Under the pieces are notes generated by a model. That model was not told the DNA's origin and did no database searches. It saw nothing but the letters and a program-made list of their open reading frames with translations. This document shows, piece after piece, positions 1 through 9,027 of a stretch of 64,000 nucleotides of DNA. This DNA comes from JBELHO01 sp042091375 (GTDB lineage: Bacteria; Pseudomonadota; Gammaproteobacteria; Enterobacterales; Alteromonadaceae), in assembly GCA_042091375.1 (NCBI GenBank), contig JBELHO010000002.1, forward strand, positions 62,001 to 126,000, read 5' to 3'. Both the position numbers and the translations under genes were made by a program. How positions within the stretch are numbered: position 1 is the first letter of the stretch; every line of letters starts with the position of its first letter.

Positions 1-1
1 C

Positions 2-2281
2 CCTGAGGAGCACCCTTATAATTGGACTGTTATTGGCGATTTGGCTGATTTACAGGCGGCAACATTAGCCGATGTTCGAGAATTTTATGATAAATATTAT
101 GTGCCGTCGAATGTTACTATGGTTATCGCTGGCGACTTTGAACTGGAAGCCACCAAGAAAAAAGTTGAGACATGGTTTGGTGAAATTAAAGCTGGTGCAG
201 AAGTTGCGCCTATGTTGCCTCAACCAGTCACACTAGCTAAAACTAAAAAGTTATATCATCTCGACAATTTTGCTAAATTGCCTGAGATAAGACTGACTTT
301 TCCAACCGTCGAGCAATATCATCGTGATGCCTATGCATTAGACGCCTTGGCTGAAATCTTAGCCTCAGGTAAGCAATCACCTTTGTATCAAAATGTTGTT
401 GAACAACAAAAATTAGCACCTGGGGTATACGCATGGAATCGCTCTGAAGAGATTGCTGGTGCCTTTACTCTCTTGGTTAGGGGCAATCAAGGCACCAAAT
501 TAGATGATATTTATCAATCCATCAAAGCATCCTTAGATGACTTTGACCAAGAGGGGTTTTCACAGCAGCAGCTGAGCAAAATCAAGGCACAGCAAGAGAC
601 ATCTTTTTATTATGAAATGGAGAGTATTCTAGACAAGGCGCAAAAGTTAGGCGAATACAATGAATATGCGGGATCGCCAGATTTTATTAGGCAAGATATT
701 GCCAATATCACCTCAGTATCAATGGCCGATGTCAAACGCGTTTTTAATACTTACATTTATCAAAAAAACCATATCATTACCAGCTTTGTACCCAAAAATT
801 CAGTGGATTTAATTGTTACAGGTTCAACAAAAGCCGACGTAGTTGAAGAAAAAATAGTGCCGGGTAAAGAGCAAAAATTTGTTGAAAATAATGACATGAC
901 ATATGAGCTGACACCTACAGTACATGACAGAAGTGAACCGCCACTGACCGCTTTGCCAATTTTGAATGTACCTGAAGTATGGCAAAATACACAAGCCAAT
1001 GGCATGCGGGTATTTGGTATTGAACAATATGAATTACCGATAGTTAATTTTAACTTAACCATCCAAGGTGGTCAGCAGTTAGATAAAGCAAGCAAATTAG
1101 GTACCGCGGCGTTAATGGCGCAATTAATGAATGAAGGAACTTTGTTAAAAACACCGCAACAACTTGAACGAGCGATTGGTCTATTAGGTGCCAATATACG
1201 AGTTACCTCGACTGCTGAATCAGTGAGTATATCGGGTAGTTCACTGGCTAAAAACTTTGATGCAACAATAGCCCTTATGAGCGAAATATTGTTAACACCG
1301 CGCTGGCAAGTGAGTGAATTTGAACGTTTGAAAAGTAGCCGTTTAACTTTAATTAAACAGCGCAAAGGCAATGCTGCTGCTATTGCCAGTGCGGCGTTTA
1401 ATAAAATTTTATATCCCAAGGGACACGTTGCCGCCAGTCCTGTTGGCGGTACAAATAGCAGTGTTCAGGCAATAAATATTGCTGATCTCAAACAGTATTA
1501 TCAAGCCAATATATCACCAAAAATGGCGAGTTTCCATGTGGTTGGAGCGGTCAGTAAAGCACAAGTAAACAACGCTTTAACGAACCTTAATGCATGGCAA
1601 GGTGAAACCATTGCGTTGCCAGAACAACCAAGCATTACACCGCGCAAAAGCCCTGAATTATATTTCATTGATTTACCCAAGGCGAAACAATCAGTCATTA
1701 TGGTAGGCAAGCCTGTGGTTTCTGGAAATCACCCCGATTTTTATCCAGCACAAGTTGCTAATAATAGGTTAGGAGGGGGGATAAGTGCTCGACTTGCGCA
1801 AACATTACGCATTGAAAAAGGCTATACTTATGGGGCTTATTCATCAATTCGAGCCAGTCGTTATCAATCGCCGTTTATTGCTTCTTCACAAGTGAGAACT
1901 AACGTCACTTTAGAGTCACTAGATCTATTCAAACAACTCATTAGTCAATATAAATCAACGTTTAATGAGCAAGATCTTGCTGTGACAAAAAACATACTGA
2001 TCAAGGGCAGTGCTCGTCGGTTTGAAACGTTAAGCCAGCTATTGGCAATGTTGACTACTATGAGTCGGTTTGACTTACCCAGTAATTATGTTGAGCAACA
2101 ACAACTTTACTTACGCAACCTTGAGCTGGATAATATTCATCAGACGATTGATACCTACTTTGATCAACAAGCGATGATTTATTTAGTGGTTGGTGATGCC
2201 GATACGCAGTTTACACGGATCAAAGATTTTGCCGCTAAACCGCCAATCTTGCTCAATATAGATGGCGATCCAGTCAATTAA
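2..2281 (+). CDS. M16 family zinc peptidase (pitrilysin/PqqL-like), 5' truncated by window edge
   Basis: The reading frame is open from base 2, so the gene starts outside the window; the first ATG/TTG-type codon at 41 is internal. The first visible residues, P-E-E-H-P-Y-N-W followed by I-G and D-L, match the conserved block that follows the catalytic region of M16 proteases. The HxxEH zinc motif itself lies off the left edge. The second, non-catalytic M16 half is complete, with the L-G-G-G-I-S-A-R-L-A-Q-T-L-R-x-x-K-G-Y-T-Y-G-A-Y block near residue 590 of the visible part. About 760 residues are seen; two-domain M16 proteins are usually 900 or more, so roughly 150-200 residues are missing. These enzymes degrade peptides, usually in the periplasm. 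The gene ends at a shared hairpin with the convergent TonB receptor gene. Confidence 0.9.
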   Translation, partial: PEEHPYNWTVIGDLADLQAATLADVREFYDKYYVPSNVTMVIAGDFELEATKKKVETWFGEIKAGAEVAPMLPQPVTLAKTKKLYHLDNFAKLPEIRLTFPTVEQYHRDAYALDALAEILASGKQSPLYQNVVEQQKLAPGVYAWNRSEEIAGAFTLLVRGNQGTKLDDIYQSIKASLDDFDQEGFSQQQLSKIKAQQETSFYYEMESILDKAQKLGEYNEYAGSPDFIRQDIANITSVSMADVKRVFNTYIYQKNHIITSFVPKNSVDLIVTGSTKADVVEEKIVPGKEQKFVENNDMTYELTPTVHDRSEPPLTALPILNVPEVWQNTQANGMRVFGIEQYELPIVNFNLTIQGGQQLDKASKLGTAALMAQLMNEGTLLKTPQQLERAIGLLGANIRVTSTAESVSISGSSLAKNFDATIALMSEILLTPRWQVSEFERLKSSRLTLIKQRKGNAAAIASAAFNKILYPKGHVAASPVGGTNSSVQAINIADLKQYYQANISPKMASFHVVGAVSKAQVNNALTNLNAWQGETIALPEQPSITPRKSPELYFIDLPKAKQSVIMVGKPVVSGNHPDFYPAQVANNRLGGGISARLAQTLRIEKGYTYGAYSSIRASRYQSPFIASSQVRTNVTLESLDLFKQLISQYKSTFNEQDLAVTKNILIKGSARRFETLSQLLAMLTTMSRFDLPSNYVEQQQLYLRNLELDNIHQTIDTYFDQQAMIYLVVGDADTQFTRIKDFAAKPPILLNIDGDPVN

Positions 2282-2322
2282 ATGTATATGTAGCAGCTAA
2301 AACCTTTGTTTCGCGCAATTGT

Positions 2323-2348
2323 AAACCACTTACGCAAGTAAGTGGTTT
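2323..2348. terminator. Bidirectional hairpin terminator between convergent genes
   Basis: A perfect 11-bp inverted repeat (2323-2333 with 2338-2348) with a GCAA tetraloop lies between the stop codons of the M16 peptidase and the convergent TonB receptor gene. T-rich sequence follows on the plus side and A-rich bases precede it, so it could stop transcription both ways. Confidence 0.75.
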
Positions 2349-2379
2349 TATCGTTTACTATAGCCAAGTTCAGTGTTTA

Positions 2380-4725
2380 CTAAAAGTTGGCTTCCAAGGT
2401 TAACGTCACCATCCGGGGGCGACCAGGAGTACCTTGACCATAGCTGTCATTAGTGCCAGTGTTATCCGCCTCGTTGGTGTATGAACTTATGTATTCATTA
2501 TCAAGCAGATTAAGGGCATCTAGGCGAATTGTGTAATCTTGCCAAGTGTAACCAATTTGGGCATTGACTAATAAACGCGCGTCATTTTTTGGATCAGAAT
2601 TGATATCGTACTTAACCGGTGCTAGTGTGGTTAGTGGGTCAAGATAAGCTATCTCACTGCCACTGTAATTGGCATTGAGGTTTGTATACCAATGATCATT
2701 AATGTCATAGTTGACCGCTACGTTGCCTGTCCACTGTGGTGCATCAGCAAACGAACGACCTGATAGATCCCTTAATCCTTGGCTACCAGAATTACTCACT
2801 TCATACTCAGTAAACTCTGAATCGGCATAACCTATGCCGGCAATAACAGTCAAGTCGTTAGTTGGGTAATAGAAAAGTTCTACCTCTATGCCTTTGACGT
2901 TAGATGAACCGGCATTTTCGGTTTGTAAATCAAAATTAGCCGCAGATAATTGTCGATTAATTTGTTGATCCTGCCAATCGGTATAGAACACATTACTGTT
3001 GAGCATCATTTTTCCTTCAAGCAATACAGAGCGCAAAGAAAACTCGAAGTTGTCAGTGTATTCAGGATCGTAGCTATAACTTTCTGATCTGTGTATATTA
3101 AAGCCAACCCCACCAGAGCGATAGCCTTGTTGATAGACAAAACTGGCCGTTGTTTGCTCACTGAAATGGTAACTTACCCCCAATTTTGGTAACCAAGCGT
3201 TAAAGTCTTTTTCTGTCGGTAATTCAGTACCAGAGGCGTTATCAGCCAATTGCAGAAGAGAGCCATTGATACCGGCAACAATTTGATTTAGCGGTGCTGG
3301 TATTAATGTCGGATCAGGCATAGTATTAAGCACAGTATACAAGCTGTCTGCATCGTTTTGTTGTGTTTCGGTGTCGTAACGCAAGCCCAACAACAAGTCC
3401 CATTGCTTATTCATTGACCATGTAATGTCGGTATAGAGCGCAGCGGTTTGCACTTCTTGATTGGTGACAGCTGAAGAGCCTAACGTAACTGGATCTATAT
3501 TGGGATATAGAGGGATCACCATAGCAGCAATTTCGGCAGGTAAACCAAACCCACCCATAGACGCCGGCGCCATCAGTAATACAGGTAATGGTGGTAAACC
3601 GACTTGTTCAAAAGAAATTAAACGTTCACCGGAAGCATAATCGTTTACTTTTAAATCTGAATAATAACCACCAAATACCGCTTTTAATGTCTCGGTTTCA
3701 TAATTTAAACGCAATTCTTGACTTGTGGTTTTATCGGTTCTGGCATACTTACTGTCAGCTGTGATTTGGGTGGGTTGCATGTCGCCATCCCAATTGTAAG
3801 CATAATCAGAGTTGCTATAAGTGGTGATAGAGTGCACAGATAACTCATCTGTTAGCTGCCAAGACATTTCTAAGTTATAAATACGGGTGTCAGTGCTTTC
3901 CCAAATAGGTGAATTAGTGTCGACTGTGCGATCAAATAATGATCCACCTAAGTCATATAATGCCCATCTTGGGCCAATTTTATTTTCGGTATTGGTGGCA
4001 GTCAATAAAGCACTAAAATTTTCTGTTGGTTCAAATAATAGTTTTGCTCTTAGCAATTGACTGTCTTCGTAGTTTGAACCTTCATTGCGCGTGGTATTAT
4101 CAATATCACCGCCGTACTCTTTGTCTTCATAGCCCAATCTAAAGGCTAACACGTCATCGATTAATGCACCGCCACCAGCAAAAGCGAATTCTTTTTGATC
4201 GTATTGCCCGATAGTAGCCTTGGCTTTAGATGTCCATTCATACGTTGGGTCTTGGGTGCGTAACATAATGGCACCGGCCAAGGCATTACGCCCCTGCAAA
4301 GTTGATTGTGGACCGCGAAAAATTTCAACTTGGGAAATATCCCAGATAGAAGTGGCTCCCGATCTGATCACTCTGTAGGGCAATGAGGCACCATCTAGAT
4401 AAATACTAGTCAGGTAACTGTTACCGCCTCCAGAGACACTATCAAAATTAACCCCGCGAATGCTGTATCCAGTGTTTAAACCACCTGATATATTTGGCGC
4501 CATGTCATAAATGTCGGCGACACTTTTAACATTATTTTTGACCATGTTTTTGGCGGTTAGCACCGAAACACTATTGACTGTTTCTTTGATGGTACGGTCA
4601 ATTTTTTGTCCAGAAACCACTATGGTTTCGATAGTTTCATCGAGTAAGTTTTCTGCTTGAACAGCAATAGATGTAGAGCCTAATACAAGGGCTATTCCTT
4701 TAGTAATTTTATTGTATTTCATCAT
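2380..4725 (-). CDS. TonB-dependent outer-membrane receptor, probably iron-regulated
   Basis: A 781-residue protein with an N-terminal signal peptide ending near A-V-Q-A (residue 24), then a TonB-box-like acidic/valine stretch (E-T-I-V-V-S-G). A plug domain follows (about 45-165, with V-S-V-L-T-A and the F-R-G-P-Q-S-T-L-Q-G-R-N-A block). The rest is a 22-strand-type barrel ending in phenylalanine, the signal for BAM insertion. It would move a large or scarce ligand across the outer membrane using TonB energy. A Fur-box-like site about 110 bp upstream suggests a ferric siderophore or other iron source, but the substrate cannot be read from sequence. Two adjacent ATG codons exist at the start; a weak GAAG lies upstream. 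Confidence 0.9.
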   Translation of the reverse strand: MMKYNKITKGIALVLGSTSIAVQAENLLDETIETIVVSGQKIDRTIKETVNSVSVLTAKNMVKNNVKSVADIYDMAPNISGGLNTGYSIRGVNFDSVSGGGNSYLTSIYLDGASLPYRVIRSGATSIWDISQVEIFRGPQSTLQGRNALAGAIMLRTQDPTYEWTSKAKATIGQYDQKEFAFAGGGALIDDVLAFRLGYEDKEYGGDIDNTTRNEGSNYEDSQLLRAKLLFEPTENFSALLTATNTENKIGPRWALYDLGGSLFDRTVDTNSPIWESTDTRIYNLEMSWQLTDELSVHSITTYSNSDYAYNWDGDMQPTQITADSKYARTDKTTSQELRLNYETETLKAVFGGYYSDLKVNDYASGERLISFEQVGLPPLPVLLMAPASMGGFGLPAEIAAMVIPLYPNIDPVTLGSSAVTNQEVQTAALYTDITWSMNKQWDLLLGLRYDTETQQNDADSLYTVLNTMPDPTLIPAPLNQIVAGINGSLLQLADNASGTELPTEKDFNAWLPKLGVSYHFSEQTTASFVYQQGYRSGGVGFNIHRSESYSYDPEYTDNFEFSLRSVLLEGKMMLNSNVFYTDWQDQQINRQLSAANFDLQTENAGSSNVKGIEVELFYYPTNDLTVIAGIGYADSEFTEYEVSNSGSQGLRDLSGRSFADAPQWTGNVAVNYDINDHWYTNLNANYSGSEIAYLDPLTTLAPVKYDINSDPKNDARLLVNAQIGYTWQDYTIRLDALNLLDNEYISSYTNEADNTGTNDSYGQGTPGRPRMVTLTLEANF

Positions 4726-5169
4726 GTTCGCTTCATTTTATGTAGCCCATTAACAAGGTATAGCGGGCTGATTGGATAATAATTTATGACAAATATTGCC
4801 ATTACGACTGCATTGATTAAAAAAGCGCAGTAATGATAATGATTTGCATTTGTATTATGAAGAGATGTTACTTGATAAAAATTGAATGTTTGGTGAGAAT
4901 TTGAATGGTTGTCTTGTTAATGACTGAGTTTATTATTTAGCATTAGCTGATCACTATTATTAGTTGTTGTTGCAAAGCCTAATATACTTTGCCGTTGTTA
5001 GCAGAAGTTTGTTGGAAAATCAGTACAGTCATGTATAACGACATTTATTGTTGCTTTGTACTAAGAAAATACCGCAAGATACTATGACAATATAATATTA
5101 GGTGGTTTTGATCGCTTTGGCAGTGAACAAGTCGATACCAGTTTATGAACTAGGGAGGGGTAATAATTT
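4726..5169. other. Divergent intergenic region, 444 bp
   Basis: AT-rich region between two divergently transcribed genes. Apart from the Fur-box-like site at 4834-4848 and the ribosome binding site just before 5170, I see no RNA gene, repeat or additional open frame of interest. Confidence 0.6.
4834..4848. promoter_or_regulatory. Candidate Fur box upstream of the TonB receptor gene
   Basis: TGATAATGATTTGCA matches the 7-1-7 Fur consensus TGATAAT-N-ATTATCA at 12 of 14 positions, with the left arm perfect. It sits about 110 bp upstream of the minus-strand receptor start at 4725, a normal promoter distance. The strongest support is the match itself next to a TonB receptor; binding is inferred. 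Confidence 0.6.
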
Positions 5170-5622
5170 ATGATGGAATTTTTGTATCAAGTATTTTACG
5201 GATTTTTTGTGGCTGGTTTACCTGTGGGTATTTTCAGTTTTTTTATGATCTATTATGCTTATTCAAAGGGCTATTTAGCTACAAGTGTCGATATTCATCA
5301 CGCATTTAAAAAACAACAAAGTGAGCAGTCGACCCTGTCAAAACAACACAAAAAAAACTTGCAGTTTTTTCATTCAAAGTGGGTGACTTTTGGTGGTGGC
5401 TTTTATGGCTTAATTGCCTTACTTACTTTTTTAGTGATTGAATTATCGCAAGTGATTAATTTTCTTTTTAGCCTTGAGAGCTGGGGGGACGTGAAACAAA
5501 TTTTCACCTTAAATGCACTGATCACTATGTTTGTTGACTCTTTTATCAATATGATCACTGCCGCTATTTGGTTTACTTATTGGCCGAATGAATTTAATTC
5601 ACTGAGCTTTGGGGTGTTACTG
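5170..5622 (+). CDS. Unrecognised inner-membrane protein, 3' end lost in assembly gap
   Basis: I do not recognise this family. About 150 residues are visible before the N run. There is a hydrophobic segment near residues 5-30, a charged stretch rich in Lys/Gln (about 45-68), and two further hydrophobic segments (about 74-95 and 112-137). It is therefore probably a polytopic inner-membrane protein. A very strong ribosome binding site (GGGAGGGG, 9 nt before the ATG) supports the start. A reading frame appears to continue after the gap to 5809, but that stretch is the 3' half of a TPP riboswitch, so the true C-terminus and stop lie inside the gap. It reads toward the thiamine operon, but any link to thiamine is speculative. 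Confidence 0.6.
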
Positions 5623-5722
5623 NNNNNNNNNNNNNNNNNNNNNNNNNNNNNNNNNNNNNNNNNNNNNNNNNNNNNNNNNNNNNNNNNNNNNNNNNNNNNN
5701 NNNNNNNNNNNNNNNNNNNNNN
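5623..5722. other. Assembly gap (100 N)
   Basis: Exactly 100 N, the conventional placeholder for a gap of unknown size. It removes the end of the preceding membrane-protein gene and the 5' half of the TPP riboswitch. Confidence 0.99.
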
Positions 5723-5783
5723 AAAAGTGATGCTGAGAAATTACCCTTATTACCTGAAACGGATAATGCCGACGTAGGGATGG
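5723..5783 (+). promoter_or_regulatory. TPP riboswitch (THI element), 3' portion; 5' half in assembly gap
   Basis: The order and spacing of conserved elements match the thi-box: CTGAGA at 5733-5738, ACCC at 5743-5746, ACCTGA at 5752-5757, GGATAATGCC at 5761-5770 and CGTAGGGA at 5773-5780. The P5 arm (CGG/CCG around ATAATG) is intact. The upstream strand with the expected GGGGTGC-type segment and the 5' side of P1 must lie in the N run. The element binds thiamine pyrophosphate and normally shuts off downstream thiamine genes when TPP is abundant. It precedes the TonB receptor start by about 100 nt, leaving room for an expression platform. The open frame that runs through it is not a real protein. 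Confidence 0.9.
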
Positions 5784-5796
5784 TTTATTTAATATC

Positions 5797-5823
5797 AACA
5801 AAATCTTAGGGCATTGTTTTGTT
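5797..5823 (+). promoter_or_regulatory. Hairpin in the riboswitch expression platform
   Basis: A 7-bp inverted repeat (AACAAAA 5797-5803 with TTTTGTT 5817-5823) is nested just inside a second one (AATATCA near 5791 with TGATATT near 5838). It lies between the TPP aptamer and the receptor start codon and may take part in switching. The absence of a clean GC stem plus U-run argues for translational control rather than termination. Confidence 0.4.
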
Positions 5824-5883
5824 CTCAGTGACGTGGTGATATTGAGTCGACTTCCTGTTGTTGGTCATAACAATGAGAATTCA

Positions 5884-8016
5884 ATGAACACAGTAAAAAC
5901 GCCTTTAGCCACAGCCCTTGCTTTACTTTTATCTTCGCCTGTTGCCTTTGCACAATCTTCACCTCAACAATCTTCACCTCAACAGACTTCAGCTCAGCAA
6001 TCTGCTACTGAAATTGATGAGCAGTCTATTGAAGTGATCACAGTGCAGTCTGATTTTCGTACAAAAAATTTGCAAAAAACAGCATCATCAGTAACTGTCT
6101 TGTCTGCTCAAGAGATTGCCTTGCGCAGCGGACAAAACCTTGAGGAATTAACCGGTGCGGTGGCTAATGTTAATTTTTCCAGTGGCTCTCAACGCGCTCG
6201 TTATTACCAAATTCGCGGTATAGGAGAACGCAGTCAATTTAGAGAGCCAATTAATCCATCGGTTGGGATAATTATTGACGATATTGATTTCTCCGCCATT
6301 GGCAGTGTTGCTTCTACCTTTGATATGGCGCAAGTCGAAGTGTTAAAAGGGCCGCAAGGCACGCGTTTTGGCGCGAATGCCATGGCTGGATTAATTTATA
6401 TGTCCAGCAATGAGCCCAGTGATACCTTTGCAAGCGCATTAAAATTCACTGCTGGCAATTATGGCAGTGTGGGTGCAGGGTTAATGCTTTCAGGTCCAGC
6501 TAGCGACAAGGTCAATTATCGTCTAGCTGCTGAAAAATACCAAAGTGATGGCTTTATTGACAATACTTATTTAGGCCGAGACGACACCAATAATCGCGAT
6601 GAATTGTCTATTCGCAGTAAGTTAGCGATCCAATCTAGCGAGTTTTTAACCATTGATCTGGCGTTGTTACACTTTGATTTTGACAACGGCTACGATGCTT
6701 TTTCATTGGACAATACTCGTCAAACACTCTCAGATCAACCGGGCTTTGATCAACAAAAAACCACCGCCATGAGTGCTAAATTCACTTACAGCAAACTAAA
6801 CGCCTTTGATCTTGTTTCGCTGTTTAGCCATGCTAACTCAGATTTGGCTTATGGTTACGACGAAGATTGGGCTTATGATGGTATGCATCCTTATGGCTAT
6901 TCTTCTACTGATCATTATTTGCGCGATAGAAACACTTCAACCGCTGAAATTCGCCTGCTTTCTAAACCAGAACATGCCATTTTTTCCGACACTACCGATT
7001 GGGTGGCTGGAATTTACATCAAAGATGACAACGAAGATCTTACCCGCCGATACACCTATTTAGACGGCGATTTTAGATCGGATTTTTCAGCCACTACCAC
7101 AGCAGTTTTTGCCGAGTTTGAGACGAAATTAAACGACAAATTACAGTTAACCACAGGATTGCGCCTTGAACAACGCGATAGTGATTACGATAACTCAGAC
7201 AGTTTGGCCTTTAGTCCTAAAGACACTATGTTTGGCGGTAAACTGGTGCTGTCATATCAAATGACTGAAGAAGATCTGTTCTACGCCTCGATTAATCGCG
7301 GTTTTAAAGCCGGTAGCGTCAATACCAGCGGTAGTTTACCCGATGATTTACGAGAATTTGAACCTGAATATTTATGGAATGTTGAATTGGGTTATAAAGC
7401 CAGTTTTCTCGATGACAACGCTTATTTGCGTGCCGCGGTATTTTACATGAATAGAGATGATATTCAGATCAGCAGCTATCATTTAGTCAATCGCGACGAC
7501 GGTAGTGCTGAATTTATTTCTTACTGGGACAATGCCGCTAAGGGTTATAACCGAGGACTGGAGGTAGAAGGCGGTTGGAGCCTGACTGAACAACTGGATA
7601 TCTATGGTGCATTGGGTCTTATATCCAGCGAATTCAAAGACTTTGTTTATGCTGATGGTGAAATAGAAAGAGGTCGTGAACAAGCTCACGCACCGAGTTA
7701 TCAATTTAATCTAGGCGCCAATTATTTTGTCAATGAACAGTGGCAAATTAACTTGTCAGTAGAAGGCAAAGATGCGTTTTATTTTTCTGATAGTCACTCA
7801 GAAAAATCTGCTAGTATGACCTTATTGAATGGCTCAGTGAGTTATGTGCAAGACAATTGGCAACTTAAGCTATGGGCGAGAAATATACTGGATGAAGACT
7901 ATGCAACCCGCGGTTTTTATTTTGGTAATGATCCCCGCGACGATTATGCTGCCAAGGCCTATTATCAATATGGTGAGCCAGCCGTGGTAGGCTTAACCGT
8001 AGACTATCAGTTTTAA
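5884..8016 (+). CDS. TonB-dependent receptor of the thiamine operon (Omr1-like)
   Basis: A 710-residue outer-membrane receptor. The start at 5884 is chosen because the signal peptide (M-N-T-V-K ... V-A-F-A) begins there; an upstream in-frame GTG at 5833 would add 17 unlikely residues. After the signal peptide comes a short S-P-Q-Q-S repeat (24-bp-scale DNA duplications near 5960-6000), then a TonB-box-like stretch (I-E-V-I-T-V), a plug domain (V-L-K-G-P-Q-G-T-R-F-G-A-N-A-M-A-G) and a beta-barrel ending in phenylalanine. The TPP riboswitch directly upstream and the thiamine genes downstream indicate that it imports thiamine or a thiamine derivative across the outer membrane. The substrate is inferred from regulation and context, not from the protein itself. 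Confidence 0.88.
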   Translation: MNTVKTPLATALALLLSSPVAFAQSSPQQSSPQQTSAQQSATEIDEQSIEVITVQSDFRTKNLQKTASSVTVLSAQEIALRSGQNLEELTGAVANVNFSSGSQRARYYQIRGIGERSQFREPINPSVGIIIDDIDFSAIGSVASTFDMAQVEVLKGPQGTRFGANAMAGLIYMSSNEPSDTFASALKFTAGNYGSVGAGLMLSGPASDKVNYRLAAEKYQSDGFIDNTYLGRDDTNNRDELSIRSKLAIQSSEFLTIDLALLHFDFDNGYDAFSLDNTRQTLSDQPGFDQQKTTAMSAKFTYSKLNAFDLVSLFSHANSDLAYGYDEDWAYDGMHPYGYSSTDHYLRDRNTSTAEIRLLSKPEHAIFSDTTDWVAGIYIKDDNEDLTRRYTYLDGDFRSDFSATTTAVFAEFETKLNDKLQLTTGLRLEQRDSDYDNSDSLAFSPKDTMFGGKLVLSYQMTEEDLFYASINRGFKAGSVNTSGSLPDDLREFEPEYLWNVELGYKASFLDDNAYLRAAVFYMNRDDIQISSYHLVNRDDGSAEFISYWDNAAKGYNRGLEVEGGWSLTEQLDIYGALGLISSEFKDFVYADGEIERGREQAHAPSYQFNLGANYFVNEQWQINLSVEGKDAFYFSDSHSEKSASMTLLNGSVSYVQDNWQLKLWARNILDEDYATRGFYFGNDPRDDYAAKAYYQYGEPAVVGLTVDYQF

Positions 8017-8088
8017 ATAGACAGTTTAGTCAGTTAAATATCGCAGTAAAATGATGCAAACAAAACGCCCAACTGGTGAGGAATGACA

Positions 8089-8355
8089 ATGGATATATCA
8101 ATTGAGATCAGTTTATACCCGTTAGCAGAGCAAAAATTTAAAAGCCAGATCTGGGCGTTTATTAAACGCCTTGGCGATATTGAAGGTTTACACGTGGTGA
8201 CCAATGGCATGAGCACACAAGTGTTTGGCGAGTATGATTTAGCAGTGAATACTGTGATGGCCGAAATTAAGCAGGTGCATCACACGGTCAACAGTGCGGT
8301 GTTTGTGGTTAAGTTTATTGGTGGTGATCGTCGTACACCTGAAGCAGACGCGTAA
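8089..8355 (+). CDS. Thiamine-binding protein of the YkoF/MTH1187 family
   Basis: An 88-residue single-domain protein (90 if read from the ATG at 8083). The second ATG, at 8089, is preferred because GAGG lies 6-8 nt upstream of it but only 1-2 nt from the first. The sequence M-D-I-S-I-E-I-S-L-Y-P-L and the later M-S-T-Q-V-F-G-E-Y-D block are typical of the small ferredoxin-fold family that binds thiamine or its pyrimidine part. It has no signal peptide, so it is cytoplasmic. It lies 72 bp after the receptor gene and 12 bp before the transporter gene, in one transcription unit. A role as thiamine sensor or carrier is inferred. Confidence 0.8.
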   Translation: MDISIEISLYPLAEQKFKSQIWAFIKRLGDIEGLHVVTNGMSTQVFGEYDLAVNTVMAEIKQVHHTVNSAVFVVKFIGGDRRTPEADA

Positions 8356-8367
8356 AGGCAATTTTTT

Positions 8368-9015
8368 ATGAATGAAAGCTATCAATATTACAGTCAATTG
8401 CCTTTATGGGAATGGCTTGCAGTGATCAGTGCCTTAGCGTATGTGATACTAGCTGCTAAAGAGAACAGCTGGTGTTGGCCTATGGCTATGCTCAGTACGG
8501 TGATTTACACTGTGATCTTTTATGATGTGTATTTATGGTCAGACAGCTTATTACAAGTATATTACTTTGCTATGGCAGTTTATGGTTGGTATTGTTGGCG
8601 TCGTATTACTCCGTTAGGTGGGCAATCAGGATCTGAAAGTCATCAACAAATTCAGTCTTGGTCATTGATAGTTCATGTTAAAGCGATAGTTATTTTGACT
8701 GCGCTAGCACTATTTTTAGGGTGGTTGATGGCCAGTTATACGCCGACTAGCTTTCCTTATCTCGATGCGTTAACTACAGTTTTTGCAGTGTTTGCGACGT
8801 ATTTAGTTGCCAAAAAAGTACTACAAAATTGGTTGTACTGGATTGCGATTGATGCACTTTCTATTTATTTATACATTGAAAAAAATCTGCAACCAACTGC
8901 GGTGCTGTTCATCTTGTATGTCATTATTGCCAGTTACGGTTATATCCAATGGTTAAATGCCTATAACAATAAAAAACCATTAGTGCTTGCCTCAACAGCA
9001 ACCTCTAACCAATGA
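8368..9015 (+). CDS. pnuT: PnuC-family vitamin transporter, probably PnuT (thiamine)
   Basis: A 215-residue polytopic inner-membrane protein with about seven hydrophobic segments and the aromatic-rich PnuC pattern (E-N-S-W-C-W-P-M, then Y-x-W-Y-C-W-R-R near residue 75). PnuC relatives carry nicotinamide riboside; the PnuT branch carries thiamine, and the Shewanella woodyi PnuT is known to act by facilitated diffusion. Sequence alone does not separate the branches here. The thiamine assignment rests on the TPP riboswitch and the neighbouring thiamine-binding and kinase genes. A passive transporter needs a kinase to trap its cargo, which fits the gene that follows 12 bp downstream. Confidence 0.8.
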   Translation: MNESYQYYSQLPLWEWLAVISALAYVILAAKENSWCWPMAMLSTVIYTVIFYDVYLWSDSLLQVYYFAMAVYGWYCWRRITPLGGQSGSESHQQIQSWSLIVHVKAIVILTALALFLGWLMASYTPTSFPYLDALTTVFAVFATYLVAKKVLQNWLYWIAIDALSIYLYIEKNLQPTAVLFILYVIIASYGYIQWLNAYNNKKPLVLASTATSNQ

Positions 9016-9027
9016 TAATCAACACTG

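Noticed and set aside
5723..5809. C-terminal extension of the 5170 membrane-protein gene across the gap (K-S-D-A-E-K-L-P ... S-T-K-S)
   Set aside because: The DNA is a TPP riboswitch with all conserved 3' motifs, so this frame is not coding.
5960..6010. Short repeats in the thiamine-receptor gene as a possible phase-variation tract
   Set aside because: They encode an S-P-Q-Q-S linker after the signal peptide; only two to three imperfect copies, in frame.
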